This document shows positions 19,018 to 28,585 of a stretch of DNA of 64,000 bases, in pieces; the first letter of the stretch is position 1, and the number at the start of each line of letters is the position of its first letter. The stretch lies in contig NC_019729.1 in NCBI RefSeq assembly GCF_000317475.1, forward strand, positions 5,036,501-5,100,500, given 5' to 3'. The notes beneath the pieces are model-generated. The model saw only the letters and a list, made by a program, of their open reading frames with translations, ran no database searches and had not been told where the DNA came from. The translations under genes and the position numbers were made by a program. This stretch comes from Oscillatoria nigro-viridis PCC 7112 (GTDB lineage Bacteria; Cyanobacteriota; Cyanobacteriia; Cyanobacteriales; Microcoleaceae).

Positions 19018-20271
19018 ATGAAGGTTGTACTTCTCAATAGTTCTGATAGTGAAGGGGGGGCTGCCCGCGCCGCTTATCGACTGCACCAAGGTTTTCAGGG
19101 GATTGGTGTGTCTTCGCAAATGCTGGTCAAAAATAAGAGTAGTGGCGATCGCAATGTAATTTCGTCGCAGAATAGTATTGCGAATAAGTTTGACAAGATT
19201 ATTTCAACTTTATCTAACGCACCCTTGCGATTTTATCCTGAGAGAAACCCAGGTATATTTTCTACGCAATGGCTGCCCGATTCTCTCCCGGATCAAGTTG
19301 CCAAACTCGAACCGGATATTATTAATTTGCACTGGGTTTGTGGAGGTTATTTACAAGTAGAAAGTATTCCGAAGTTTAATCAACCCTTAGTCTGGACGCT
19401 CCATGATATGTGGCCTTTTACAGGTGGATGTCATTATAGTGAAGATTGCGATCGCTACACTCAATCTTGTGGTAGTTGTCCGCAACTTCACAATAATAAA
19501 GATTCGGATCTGTCGCGGTGGGTGTGGCAGCGGAAAGCTAAAGCTTGGAAAAAGCTTAACCTAACTCTGGTTAGCCCTAGTGTTTGGTTAGCTAAATGCG
19601 CTAATTCTAGTTCTTTATTCAAAAATTTTCGAGTTGAAGTAATTCCTAATGGCATCAATACTCAAAAGTACAAACCCATAAATCGTCACTGGGCGCGAGC
19701 AATTCTGAATTTACCTCAAGATAAACAAATTGTACTCTTTGGAGGTGCAGGTGGAACGGGCGATCGCTGGAAAGGATTTAACTTGCTCGTACCCGCTTTA
19801 CAAAGCCTCAGTAAATCAGGCTGGAAAGATCGGATAGAGTTGCTGGTTTTTGGATCTTCTGAACCCGAAAATCCCATTGAACTTGGTTTTAAAACTAACT
19901 ATTTGGGGAGACTAGCCGATGATATTTCCCTAGCAACGGTTTATGCAGCAGCAGATATTTTCGTTGCCCCTTCTGTGATAGATAACTTGCCAAATACAGT
20001 GATGGAAGCCCTTGCTTGCGGCATCCCCAGCGCCGCATTCCATATCGGGGGGCTGCCCGATATGATCGAACACTGCTCAAATGGCTATTTAGCTAAACCT
20101 TATGAAACAGAAGACTTAGCGCGAGGAATTGCTTGGGTTTTAGAAGATCCAAATCGGCATCAAAAACTTTGTATTCGCGCCCGCCAGAAAGTGGAAAAAG
20201 AATTCACCTTACAGATACAAGCAAAGCGCTATTTATCTATTTTTAACGAACTTTTGTCAACTCTCAAGTAA
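19018..20271 (+). CDS. GT4-family glycosyltransferase (WcaC-like)
   Basis: A 417-residue GT-B enzyme. The N-terminal Rossmann half opens MKVVLLNSSDSEGGAARAAY and contains the family block WTLHDMWPFTGGCHYSEDC with a cysteine cluster (CDRYTQSCGSC). The C-terminal half has the nucleotide-sugar site: VIPNGINTQKY, VLFGGAGG, then the E-x7-E region APSVIDNLPNTVMEALACG. It transfers a sugar from a nucleotide donor during repeat-unit assembly. GCAGGGGAA just before ATG 19018 is a good ribosome site. A truncated paralogue lies at 11641. Confidence 0.9.
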   Translation: MKVVLLNSSDSEGGAARAAYRLHQGFQGIGVSSQMLVKNKSSGDRNVISSQNSIANKFDKIISTLSNAPLRFYPERNPGIFSTQWLPDSLPDQVAKLEPDIINLHWVCGGYLQVESIPKFNQPLVWTLHDMWPFTGGCHYSEDCDRYTQSCGSCPQLHNNKDSDLSRWVWQRKAKAWKKLNLTLVSPSVWLAKCANSSSLFKNFRVEVIPNGINTQKYKPINRHWARAILNLPQDKQIVLFGGAGGTGDRWKGFNLLVPALQSLSKSGWKDRIELLVFGSSEPENPIELGFKTNYLGRLADDISLATVYAAADIFVAPSVIDNLPNTVMEALACGIPSAAFHIGGLPDMIEHCSNGYLAKPYETEDLARGIAWVLEDPNRHQKLCIRARQKVEKEFTLQIQAKRYLSIFNELLSTLK

Positions 20272-20342
20272 AGACAAAAGTTATGATTTGTTCAGCAATC
20301 TTTTTACATTAACTATCGCTAAAAGCAGCCAAATTGGGAATA

Positions 20343-21251
20343 ATGAACCGTACTAAAATCGCCGCGCTTTTAACTTGCTTCAACCGCAAAGAGAAAACAT
20401 TAGCTTGCTTAGATGCTCTTTTTAAGCAGGCACTTCCAGCAGATGTTGATATTTTAGGCTATCTAGTCGATGATGCCAGCACAGACGGAACCAGCGAGGC
20501 AGTTCGTCAAACCTATCCTCAAGTCAAGATTTTTTCCGGAGATGGGAACTTATTTTGGAACGGGGGAATGCGTGGGGCTTTTACCGAAGCAATGAAAGAT
20601 GATCCCGACTACTACCTATGGTTAAATGATGACACTCTTATTTATCCAGAAACCGTAAGTGTCTTGCTAGAAACCACTCAAAAATTATCAGAAAAAGGAG
20701 AAACCAAAGCAATCGTTTCCGGTTCTACCTGCGACCCGGAAACGGGTCAAACAACATACGGCGGTGTGGTGCGAAATAACCCTTTGCACCCATTCCGATA
20801 TGGTATTCTAGAACCAACAAAAGAGCCTCAGATGTGCGATACTATGCACGGCAACTGCGTATTAATTCCCCGCAGTGTTGTGCAAACGGTCGGCAACCTC
20901 GATCCGGCTTTTGTCCATTATATTGGCGATTGGGATTATGGTTTACGAGCCAGACAGAAAGGATGTACAGTTTGGATTGCTCCTGGCTATTTAGGCACTT
21001 GTTCTCTCAACCCCCAGGTGACCAAAACGGCTGCTGATAATTTAAGTGAAGGATTGGATAAAATGAGCAAACCGAAAGGTTTATCCTTCAAAGATACTAC
21101 CCTGCAACCGGCTCAAGAGTGGAAAGTATTTACTCAGCGGCATGGTGGCTGGTTGTGGCCAATTTATTGGCTGCTACCTTATCGCAGGTTAGTTTGGCTT
21201 TCAGTGTTGAGTAAACTGGGATTGACTAAAAACAAAACTCAAGGTGAATAG
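20343..21251 (+). CDS. GT2-family glycosyltransferase (rhamnosyltransferase-like)
   Basis: A 302-residue GT-A enzyme of family 2. Motifs: ALLTCFNRKEKTLACLDAL at the start, DILGYLVDDASTDGTSEAV, SGDGNLFWNGGMRGAF and the metal-binding YYLWLNDDTLIYPE. MHGNCVLIPRSVV and DWDYGLRARQKG follow, the latter providing the catalytic-base region. ATG 20343 is preferred over TTG 20334. There is no membrane anchor. The donor sugar is unknown. Its stop overlaps the region of the next start, so the genes are tightly coupled. Confidence 0.88.
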   Translation: MNRTKIAALLTCFNRKEKTLACLDALFKQALPADVDILGYLVDDASTDGTSEAVRQTYPQVKIFSGDGNLFWNGGMRGAFTEAMKDDPDYYLWLNDDTLIYPETVSVLLETTQKLSEKGETKAIVSGSTCDPETGQTTYGGVVRNNPLHPFRYGILEPTKEPQMCDTMHGNCVLIPRSVVQTVGNLDPAFVHYIGDWDYGLRARQKGCTVWIAPGYLGTCSLNPQVTKTAADNLSEGLDKMSKPKGLSFKDTTLQPAQEWKVFTQRHGGWLWPIYWLLPYRRLVWLSVLSKLGLTKNKTQGE

Positions 21252-21252
21252 G

Positions 21253-22413
21253 ATGGTTGATAGAAATGAACTCCGCATTGCTTGGCTTGTCCCGGAAGTG
21301 GAACTGGGAGCTTACTGGCAGCCTGTTTTGAGGGAATTTACAAAAATTTTTAAGAATACTGTATTTTATACTGGTCGTGTTTGGTCTGGGTTCGATCCTA
21401 CGCTGCCGGGAGCATCGGCAATTCAGTTGGTAGGGGAGACTAAATTTGTCGAGACGGAAAAGATAGAAACAGGGTACGATCGCGGATTCATTGTAGTATC
21501 GCCTAGTATTATCGGCTATTTGCTAAAATTTAGACCTCATGTGGTCTTTCCCCAAGCTTTCTCTTTGTGGACTGTAATTGTTGCGTTTTTAAAACCGCTA
21601 CTGAGGTGGAAAATTGCGATTATTTACGATGGTAGTTCCCCAAATACAGACTTTCGAGATTCCAGTTTTAGGACTTTTGTGCGCCGCATCCTTGTGCGGT
21701 TTGCCGATGCTTTTGTTGCCAATAGCAATGCGGGGAAAAAATATTTGATGGAAGTTCTCAATGTACCGGAGGATAAAATTTTTACCCGAACCTATCTCGT
21801 ACCTGACGCGGGAGCTTTGCTGAAACGATTAGATCAAACTCAGCCGCCCAACTTGCAGTTAAAACGCCCGATTTTTCTGTATGTAGGGCGCATTACGGCG
21901 AGAAAGGGAATTAAAACGCTTTTAGAAGCTTGCGCTATTCTTAAAAATCAAGGTTATGTTGATTATTCGCTGTTGATTGTTGGCAAGGGAGATCAGCGGG
22001 AAGAACTAGAAACATTTATTAAACTGTACGATTTTGAAGAGCAAGTAACGTGGGCGGGATGGGTGGAATATGGAAATTTAGGTGCTTATTTTCAGCAAGC
22101 TGATATTTTTGTGTTTCCTACTTTTGAGGATGTCTGGGGTATGGTTGTACCCGAAGCGATGGTGTTGGGAAAACCAGTATTGTGTTCAAAGGGTGCAGCT
22201 TCCTGTGAGTTAATTATGTCAGGCGAGAACGGTTATATTTTCGACCCTAGCAGTGCTCAAGAGTTAGCGGAGAAGATGCAAATTTTTATAGATCATCCTG
22301 ATTTAATTGAGTCGATGGGACAGCGTTCACGACAGATAATCTCTCAAAAAACTCCGGAAACAGCAGCTAAAGCTTATGTCGAAGTTACATCTTTTTTGAT
22401 GGAGAATATGTGA
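21253..22413 (+). CDS. GT4-family glycosyltransferase
   Basis: A 386-residue GT-B enzyme. The N-terminal half is less typical (LRIAWLVPEVELGAYWQPVL). The C-terminal half is classical: IFLYVGRITARKGIKTLLEA, SLLIVGKGDQREEL, WAGWVEYGNL, and the E-x7-E block VFPTFEDVWGMVVPEAMVLG with PVLCSKGAA. The start is ATG 21253 with AAGGTG nine bases upstream. An alternative GTG at 21244 would overlap the previous stop. It belongs to the same plus-strand operon. Confidence 0.88.
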   Translation: MVDRNELRIAWLVPEVELGAYWQPVLREFTKIFKNTVFYTGRVWSGFDPTLPGASAIQLVGETKFVETEKIETGYDRGFIVVSPSIIGYLLKFRPHVVFPQAFSLWTVIVAFLKPLLRWKIAIIYDGSSPNTDFRDSSFRTFVRRILVRFADAFVANSNAGKKYLMEVLNVPEDKIFTRTYLVPDAGALLKRLDQTQPPNLQLKRPIFLYVGRITARKGIKTLLEACAILKNQGYVDYSLLIVGKGDQREELETFIKLYDFEEQVTWAGWVEYGNLGAYFQQADIFVFPTFEDVWGMVVPEAMVLGKPVLCSKGAASCELIMSGENGYIFDPSSAQELAEKMQIFIDHPDLIESMGQRSRQIISQKTPETAAKAYVEVTSFLMENM

Positions 22414-22512
22414 AGCAAGTTCGGCAACGGATTTTTTAAATGATTTAACGGAGGGATGGAAGAGGAAAGAGGGAAAAATTACCAATTACCAATTACTAAT
22501 TACGACTTAGCC

Positions 22513-23742
22513 ATGAAAGTTTTATTATCTGCGTTTGCTTGCGAACCGAATCTCGGCTCCGAAGAGGGAGTAGGATGGAATACTGTTATCCAATCTGCTA
22601 AATATCACGAAAGTTGGGTATTGACTCGCACGTTTTGTCGATCGTACATTGAAGCAGAACTAGAGCGGAACCCAGTGCCAAACCTGCACTTTGTTTATTT
22701 TGATCCGTTTGGGTGGAGCGAAGATTGGAAGGGGAAACAAGGATTGCTGCAACTTCACTACTATCTGTGGCAAATCTGGGCTTATTTTATCGCTCGGAAG
22801 CTCGATCGCGAAATCGGTTTTGACACAGTACATCACGTAACTTATGTCAAACATTGGTCTCCAAGTTTCCTGGCACTGTTGCCGCATCCTTTTATTTGGG
22901 GGCCTGTGGGGGGTGCAGAAGCAGCACCAAAGCCTTTTTGGGAAGATTTTAGCCGCCGGGGCAAAATTTACGAAACGCTGCGAGCATTGGCTCAAAGCGT
23001 AGGAGAACGCGATCCGTTTGTGGGGCTGACAGCGCGCCGCAGTGCTGTGGCGCTGGCAACTACGGAAGAAACCGCAGCCAGACTGCGATTTCTCAAAGCA
23101 AAAAACGTGAAGATTTTCTCCCAAGTCGGTTTATCGCAGCAGGAAATTCAAGAACTAGAGCAATTTCCTATCCCGCCGGAGCAACCAATTAGATTCATCA
23201 GTGTCGGTCGTCTCTTACACTGGAAAGGGGTACACTTGGGACTCCGTGCATTTGCGGAGGCAAAGCTGGAACAATCGGAATACTGGATTGTGGGAGACGG
23301 TCCGGAAAGGCAGCGTTTGGAAGCTTTGGCAACAGAATTGGGACTGGCAAATAAAGTATTTTTTTGGGGAACTTTATCTCGCACTGAAACTCTTTCTAAA
23401 ATGGGGGAGTCTCACGTTCTCCTCCATCCGAGTTTGCATGACTCTGGTGGTTTTGTTTGCACGGAAATGATGGGGGTTGGTCGTCCGACGATTTGTTTGG
23501 ATTTGGGGGGCCCGGCTACTCAAGTGACCGCTCAAACGGGGATTAAAGTGGCTGCTACTGACCCCGATCGCACTGTGCAAGGTCTAGCAGAAGCTATAGT
23601 GTGTTTAGCCCAAGATCGTGAATTGCGAGATCGCTTGGGTCGATCGGGTCAAACGCGCGTCAGGGAAATCTATGATTGGAATATCAAAGGTAAATTCTTT
23701 GCCCAATTGTGCGAAGATGTACTCGACGGAAAATCAGGATAA
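22513..23742 (+). CDS. GT4-family glycosyltransferase
   Basis: A 409-residue GT-B enzyme: MKVLLSAFACEPNLGSEEGV at the start, HHVTYVKHWSPSFLALLPHP, and the block FIWGPVGGAE common in a cyanobacterial subgroup. The C-terminal half has FISVGRLLHWKGVHLGLRAF, YWIVGDGPERQRL and LHPSLHDSGGFVCTEMMGVG. The frame is open 19 codons further upstream, but that stretch translates a dispersed AATTACCAATTACTAATTA-type repeat. I therefore place the start at ATG 22513, where homology would begin. Confidence 0.88.
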   Translation: MKVLLSAFACEPNLGSEEGVGWNTVIQSAKYHESWVLTRTFCRSYIEAELERNPVPNLHFVYFDPFGWSEDWKGKQGLLQLHYYLWQIWAYFIARKLDREIGFDTVHHVTYVKHWSPSFLALLPHPFIWGPVGGAEAAPKPFWEDFSRRGKIYETLRALAQSVGERDPFVGLTARRSAVALATTEETAARLRFLKAKNVKIFSQVGLSQQEIQELEQFPIPPEQPIRFISVGRLLHWKGVHLGLRAFAEAKLEQSEYWIVGDGPERQRLEALATELGLANKVFFWGTLSRTETLSKMGESHVLLHPSLHDSGGFVCTEMMGVGRPTICLDLGGPATQVTAQTGIKVAATDPDRTVQGLAEAIVCLAQDRELRDRLGRSGQTRVREIYDWNIKGKFFAQLCEDVLDGKSG

Positions 23743-23801
23743 CTTCTGATTTGTTCGAGCGGGCAAAACACAAAAAACTATATTTTTTCAGGCGGTGAAA
23801 C

Positions 23802-24884
23802 GTGGGCGTTGCAATCATTACTGGCTCGGCGGGTTTAATTGGCTCTGAGGCGTGTAAGTTCTTTGCCAAACAAGGCTTAGATATAGTTGGCATCGACAAT
23901 AATATGCGCCAGTTCTTTTTTGGTGCTGATGGTTCTACAAACTGGAACCGCCAACAGCTCGAAAAGTCTTTGGGTACCAAGTATTATCACTTAGATGTGG
24001 ACATTCGCGACTATGAAGCGATTACCAATATCTTTCAGCGGTACGGCGAGTCGATCGAATTAGTAATTCACACAGCAGCCCAGCCCAGCCATGATTGGGC
24101 TTCTCGTGCTCCGAAAATAGACTTTACCGTCAATGCCAACGGCACTCTCAATCTTCTAGAAGTAACTCGCTTGTACTGTCCTAAAGCGGTTTTCATTTTC
24201 ACTTCTACCAATAAAGTATACGGCGATACGCCTAACAGTTTGCCTTTAATTGAATTAGAACACAGGTGGGAAATTGAACCAGGCCATACTTACGAAAGCG
24301 GCATTCGGGAAGATATGTCACTCGATCAGTGCCTGCACAGTTTGTTTGGTGCTTCTAAGGTAGCTGCTGATGTTTTAGTCCAAGAATACGGTCGATATTT
24401 TAATATGAACACCGCTTGTTTTCGCGGCGGCTGTTTGACGGGTCCAAATCACTCTGGAGCTCAATTGCACGGCTTCCTCGCCTACTTGATGAAGTGTGCT
24501 GTCACGGGAACTCCTTACACCGTGTTTGGCTACAAAGGCAAGCAAGTTCGCGATAACATTCATAGCGCTGATTTAATTTCGGCATTTTATGAATTTTATA
24601 AAGCTCCCAAAAGCGCCCAAGTTTATAATACAGGAGGAGGCAGGTACAGCAATTGTTCGATGTTAGAAGCTATCCAGATGTGCGAGGAAATTGCGGAACG
24701 CAAGTTTAATTGGACTTATGCTGAAGGGAATCGCATTGGCGATCACATTTGGTGGATTAGCGACAATTCAAAATTTTCCAGTCACTATCCCAACTGGAAA
24801 ATGAAATATAACGTTAAACAAATCCTACAGGAGATTTATGAATGTAACCGCGAGCGTTGGCTGAAAGAGGATTCCCATGAGTGA
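23802..24884 (+). CDS. NAD-dependent sugar-nucleotide epimerase (CDP-paratose 2-epimerase-like SDR)
   Basis: A 360-residue extended short-chain dehydrogenase. The Rossmann start is [19 protein letters not shown] (GxxGxxG) with an acidic cofactor-selecting residue in VGIDNN. The catalytic region has [12 protein letters not shown], where the active Ser/Thr precedes the VYGD segment. The Tyr-x3-Lys motif is not in its usual form: FGASKVAAD keeps the Lys, with Phe in the Tyr position. [19 protein letters not shown] is a hallmark of CDP-paratose/CDP-tyvelose epimerase-like enzymes. It would make an activated sugar for the neighbouring transferases. The start is GTG 23802. Its 3' end is duplicated downstream (24938-25050). 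Confidence 0.82.
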   Translation: MGVAIITGSAGLIGSEACKFFAKQGLDIVGIDNNMRQFFFGADGSTNWNRQQLEKSLGTKYYHLDVDIRDYEAITNIFQRYGESIELVIHTAAQPSHDWASRAPKIDFTVNANGTLNLLEVTRLYCPKAVFIFTSTNKVYGDTPNSLPLIELEHRWEIEPGHTYESGIREDMSLDQCLHSLFGASKVAADVLVQEYGRYFNMNTACFRGGCLTGPNHSGAQLHGFLAYLMKCAVTGTPYTVFGYKGKQVRDNIHSADLISAFYEFYKAPKSAQVYNTGGGRYSNCSMLEAIQMCEEIAERKFNWTYAEGNRIGDHIWWISDNSKFSSHYPNWKMKYNVKQILQEIYECNRERWLKEDSHE

Positions 24885-25050
24885 GCGGGACAAACAGAAT
24901 GTGCTGGGAATTTCGGTAAACGATTGAAGAATACAAGGTTAAACAAATCTTAGGGGAGATTTATGAGTGTAACCGCGAGCGTTGACTTAAAGAGGTGCTC
25001 CATGATTGATAAAGGGAAAAAGAATGTACTGGGCATATTAGTAAATGCCG
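24813..25050. repeat. Imperfect tandem duplication (~112 bp, period 125)
   Basis: Copy A (24813-24925) covers the epimerase tail and a first ATG context. Copy B (24938-25050) repeats GTTAAACAAATC, GAGATTTATGARTGTAACC and GCGAGCGTTG. Both then reach an ATG followed by AARAATGTRCTGGGMAT. Copy A therefore carries a false start of the next gene, and copy B a remnant of the epimerase tail. Confidence 0.85.
24877..24927 (+). pseudogene. Duplicated 16-codon stub of the wecG-like gene start
   Basis: ATG 24877 opens [16 protein letters not shown] and stops at TGA 24925-24927. It parallels the true start at 25002 (MIDKGKKNVLGILVNA). It overlaps the last eight bases of the epimerase gene in another frame, as an operonic start would. 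It looks like the ancestral start region left by the duplication, and it might act as a leader peptide. Confidence 0.65.
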
Positions 25051-25808
25051 TTAATTATGAAGCGGCTGTTAGCAAAATTATTGCGGCAGCCAGCGCCGGA
25101 AAACCAATGTCAGTTTCTGCTCTAGCGGTTCACGGGGTAATGACTGGAGTTCTCGACAGCACTCATCGTTATCGGATTAATCACATTGACTTAGTATTGC
25201 CAGACGGACAGCCGGTCAGGTGGGCGTTAAACTGGCTCTACCATACGGAATTGCCCGATCGAGTTTGCGGGCCGAATGCGATGTTACAAATCTGCGAACG
25301 TGCGGCAGAAGAAGGATTACCTATCTATTTGTACGGCTCTCAAGCCTCTGTACTGGAAGCTTTATCTCGCAATCTCTGCCAGCGTTTTCCCAAGTTAATT
25401 ATTGCTGGAACTCAGCCTTCTAAATTTAGGCACGTTTCGCCCCAAGAGAAACAAGAAATTGCACGGCAAATTCGCAACAGCGGTGCAGCAATTACTTTTG
25501 TCGGTTTAGGGTGTCCCCGGCAAGAAGTCTGGGCTTACGAATACCGGGACGACTTATCAATGCCGTTGATTGCTGTAGGTGCTGCTTACGATTTTCATGC
25601 GGGTAATTTGGCTAAATCTCCTGACTTTTTATCTAAAATAGGTTTGGAATGGCTGTTTCGGATGATTAAGGAACCTCGGCGCCTTTGGCAGCGGTATGTT
25701 TTTTTGAATCCGCTTTATATCTGGCTGTTTTTGCTACAAGCTTTGAAAATCAAACAGTTCGACCCTACAGACGCCACGCCGCCTGTAGAAGAAGTATTAT
25801 ATGGTTGA
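25002..25808 (+). CDS. WecG/TagA/CpsF-family glycosyltransferase
   Basis: A 268-residue GT26 enzyme. It has the substrate loop ALAVHGVMTGVLD, the catalytic Asp in LVLPDGQPVRW and GPNAML. The GLGCPRQEVWAYEY motif and the C-terminal membrane-associating segment GLEWLFRMIKEPRRLWQRY follow. The family transfers an N-acetylhexosamine (ManNAc-type) to undecaprenyl-PP-GlcNAc, an early step in repeat-unit assembly. ATG 25002 is the true start; an open frame upstream to 24963 is the duplicated tail of the epimerase read in another phase. It ends the exopolysaccharide operon. No WbaP/WecA-type initiating transferase is seen in the window, so the first step must be encoded elsewhere. Confidence 0.88.
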   Translation: MIDKGKKNVLGILVNAVNYEAAVSKIIAAASAGKPMSVSALAVHGVMTGVLDSTHRYRINHIDLVLPDGQPVRWALNWLYHTELPDRVCGPNAMLQICERAAEEGLPIYLYGSQASVLEALSRNLCQRFPKLIIAGTQPSKFRHVSPQEKQEIARQIRNSGAAITFVGLGCPRQEVWAYEYRDDLSMPLIAVGAAYDFHAGNLAKSPDFLSKIGLEWLFRMIKEPRRLWQRYVFLNPLYIWLFLLQALKIKQFDPTDATPPVEEVLYG

Positions 25809-26265
25809 AATTTAAAAGTTTCTTGTCAATTATGGGTGCTCACAAGAAAAAAGTAAAAAAGCAAACACATCGTAACTAATCGTTTTGAGGTGCAACTGCG
25901 ATCGCATATTCAAGAAAATTTATATCAAATCCGGTGACATCGGAATTATAGTGGGAGCTTAAGAGCTCGCTACCCAAATCGCGAGCTCTTAAGCTCCCAC
26001 TGACACGATCCAAATATATTATTCCGATGCAACCGGAAACGATATTAGGCCCGAAAACAATTTTTACATTATCTATGTGGTAAGCTGCGGACTCCACACC
26101 TTACATACAAAGTTTGTGCGTCAGTATCGATCGACTCAGGTGAATTGCTGGGTCAATAGTCGCATTTGGTTTGACTGTACTCCTGGCATGGGCGACGATC
26201 GCAGGAGATAGCAAAAGTATGGTGAGTGTGTAACCAAACTTGATAATCAAACCAAAAGTTTATGT
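25809..26265. other. Intergenic region containing a palindromic MITE
   Basis: It holds the MITE-like element at 25922-26045, then about 220 bases with no coding signal up to an IS5-type left end. A very basic 15-codon frame (25831-25878, MGAHKKKVKKQTHRN) is noted but not called. Confidence 0.5.
25922..26045. repeat. MITE-like element with nested hairpin, copy 1
   Basis: The outer inverted repeats ATATCAAATCCGGTGACATC and GATGCAACCGGAAACGATAT (continued inward as GGAATTATA/TATTATTCC) enclose a perfect 20-bp hairpin. Its arms are GTGGGAGCTTAAGAGCTCGC at 25951-25970 and the complement at 25981-26000, with a 10-base loop. A second copy with the same ends and a different inner hairpin lies at 46272-46399. 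Confidence 0.8.
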
Positions 26266-27935
26266 AGGGCTTGCTGAATCAGTGAGAAAAGTAAACAGTG
26301 TATGGGTTTTCCGAACAAAAAAGTAGTAAGGGTCGCCGTGAAAAACAGGTATAATCAGTCAAAACCCGTGCATCACCACCTGCGATCGTGTATAGAAAAG
26401 CTGAGCTTGCCCCAAGCTCCCCATCCGACTTTGAACTCCCCTTTGAAGGAAGATTGTCAGAAGATAACCGTTGGGTAAAAATGACCCAACTAATTCCTTG
26501 GTTAGAATTTGAATCAGAATATGCTGCAAATTTTCCGACCGAAATGGGAGCACCCGCTTGCATCATTTAGGATGGCATTAGGGGCATTAATTATCAAAGA
26601 AAAGCTGGGAATCAGCGACATAGAAACAGTAGAACAGATCCGAGAAAACCCATACCTGCAATACTTTATAGGTCAATCAACATACAGTAATGAACCCCCA
26701 TTTGATCCATCATTATTAGTCCACTTTCGGCAGCGAATCAGTGCAAACTTAATCAAGAAAGTGAACGAACGGATGGTGGAAAAAATGCGCGAAACCACCC
26801 CAAAACCGCCCGAAAAAAAAAAGGATTCGGACGCAAAAAATGAATTAACCAATCAAGGAAAATTAGTCATAGATGCGACCTGTGCTCCAGCAGATATTAG
26901 CTATCCCACCGACTTAGGGCTATTAAACCGAGCCAGAGTTCATACCGAAAAAATCATCGATATTCTCTATAAATCCCTCAAAGTAAAAATCAATAAAAAA
27001 CCCAGAACCTACCGGAAAATAGCCAGGAAAGACTACTTAGCAGTAGCAAAACAACGACGACCTAAACGAAACAAAAAAATCCAAGCCCTTAAAAAACAAC
27101 TGCAATATATCAAAAGAAACCTCGCTAATATTGAACAGCTAATCGAATCAGGTGCCACCCTACAAAGTTTGACCAAAAAGCAATATAAAACCTTGCTAGT
27201 TCTCACAGAAGTCTATCGCCAACAACTCTGGTTATTGGAAAATAAAAAACAGAGTATATCGGACAGTTGGGGTAAGTTTAAGCCAACCGCACATCCGTCC
27301 CATTGTTAGAGGAAAAGCAGGAAAACCCGTAGAGTTTGGAGCTAAACTGTCAGCGAGTTGCAGTGAAGGATATGTATTTTTAGACCGGATAAGTTGGGAT
27401 AACTTTAACGAATCAGGAGACTTAAAAGCACTCATTTGAAGCATTTAAAATTTACACAGGATGCTATCCAGAATCAGTCCATGCCGATCGCATTTATCGA
27501 ACCAGGGAAAATCGAGCCTGGTGTAAAGAAAGAGGAATTAGAATTAGTGGCCCCCCTTTAGGAAGGCCACCAGCAATTGTTAGTAAGGAAACCAAGAAAC
27601 AAGCCTGGGAAGATGAAAGAATTCGTAACTCTATTGAGGGCAAATTTGGACAAGGTAAAAGAAGATTTAGCTTGAATCGAGTGATGGCAAAGCTTGATAA
27701 TACTTCGGAAACAGCTATTGCTATTACTTTTTTAGTGATGAACCTTGCTACCTGGTTAAGACGGGTTTTTTGTGTGTTTTTATGTCAAAAACCAAAAATC
27801 ACACCTATTTATGGTTCAATGATTATTAAAAGCTATAACTGGGCAAGTTATAGTCAACAAAAAGTTATGTTTTGCCGAGCTTGAATTGCCCATTAATTGC
27901 GATCGCGATTTTTCCTAACTTATTCAGTAAGCCCT
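26266..27935 (+). mobile_element. IS5-type insertion sequence, copy A
   Basis: A 1670-bp element with terminal inverted repeats AGGGCTTGCTGAAT and ATTCAGTAAGCCCT, flanked by ATGT at both ends (26262-26265 and 27936-27939), a 4-bp target duplication. It abuts a second, deleted and inverted copy that begins at 27940. Confidence 0.8.
26388..27884 (+). pseudogene. IS5-family transposase, frameshifted
   Basis: The transposase can be read only across three frames. The start is YRKAELAPSSPSDFELPFEG. A shift near 26560 leads to FRMALGALIIKEKLGISDIE and the first catalytic Asp in LVIDATCAPADISYPTDLG. A shift near 27270 leads to PHIRPIVRGKAGKPVEFGAK and ISWDNFNES, and one near 27440 to CYPESVHADRIYRTRENRAW with the second Asp. 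SIEGKFGQGKRRFSLNRVMA carries the catalytic Glu. Motifs are well kept, so inactivation is recent or partly due to sequencing errors in the A-rich tract near 26810. Confidence 0.82.
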
Positions 27936-27939
27936 ATGT

Positions 27940-28585
27940 AGGGTTTGCTGAATAATCGATCGCCCGCAAAGAACAAGTTCGATCGATATCTGAAAGCTCA
28001 GTTAAAGATAAGCTTTTCCTGTATCGATTCCCCCCAATTATAATTGAGGATTATCTTCAACCCAAAAACAGGTGTTCTTTTTCCAAATAGACATAAAAAC
28101 ACACAAAAAACCCGGCGCCACCAGGAAGCATCGGTTCATGACTAAAAAAGTAATTTCAATAACTGTAGTAGATGTATTATCGAGTTTAGCCATCATTAGA
28201 TGAGCGACCGAATCTTCGTTTACGCAAGTCCCGAACTTGCCCTCAATTGCATTTCTAATCCTTTTATCTTCCAACGCTTGCCTCTTTTTTGATTGACTCA
28301 CATTTGCTGGCGGTCTTCCTAGTGGGGGCCCACGCTCGCCTAATTCCTTTTTCTTTGCACCACGCTCGGTTTTCCCTTGTACGGTAAATGCGATCCTTCC
28401 ACATGAGGGGAGTTCAAAGTCGGAGGGTGATAGGAGAGCAAGCTCAGCTTTTCTGTACGCAATCGCAAATGGTGATGCACGGGTTTTGACCTATTTTACC
28501 TGTTTTTCACGGCGACCTGACGGACGATCGCGCAATCGCATCACCCAGCCCTCGTAAATCTTTTGCTCTTTATTCAGCAAACCCT
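27940..28585 (-). mobile_element. Deleted IS5-type element, copy B, inverted
   Basis: A 646-bp relative of copy A bounded by AGGGTTTGCTGAATAA and TTATTCAGCAAACCCT. On the minus strand it keeps the 5' end of the transposase (YRKAEL...SPSDFELPS near 28410-28460) and the 3' end (EGKFGTCVNEDSVAHLMMAK, 28038-28301). The middle catalytic part is gone. It could move only in trans and behaves as a non-autonomous derivative. It sits head-on against copy A and interrupts an IS1182-type transposase. Confidence 0.8.

Noticed and set aside
24963..25001. Upstream start for the WecG-like gene
   Set aside because: These 13 codons are the duplicated epimerase tail read in a different phase; the family start is at 25002.
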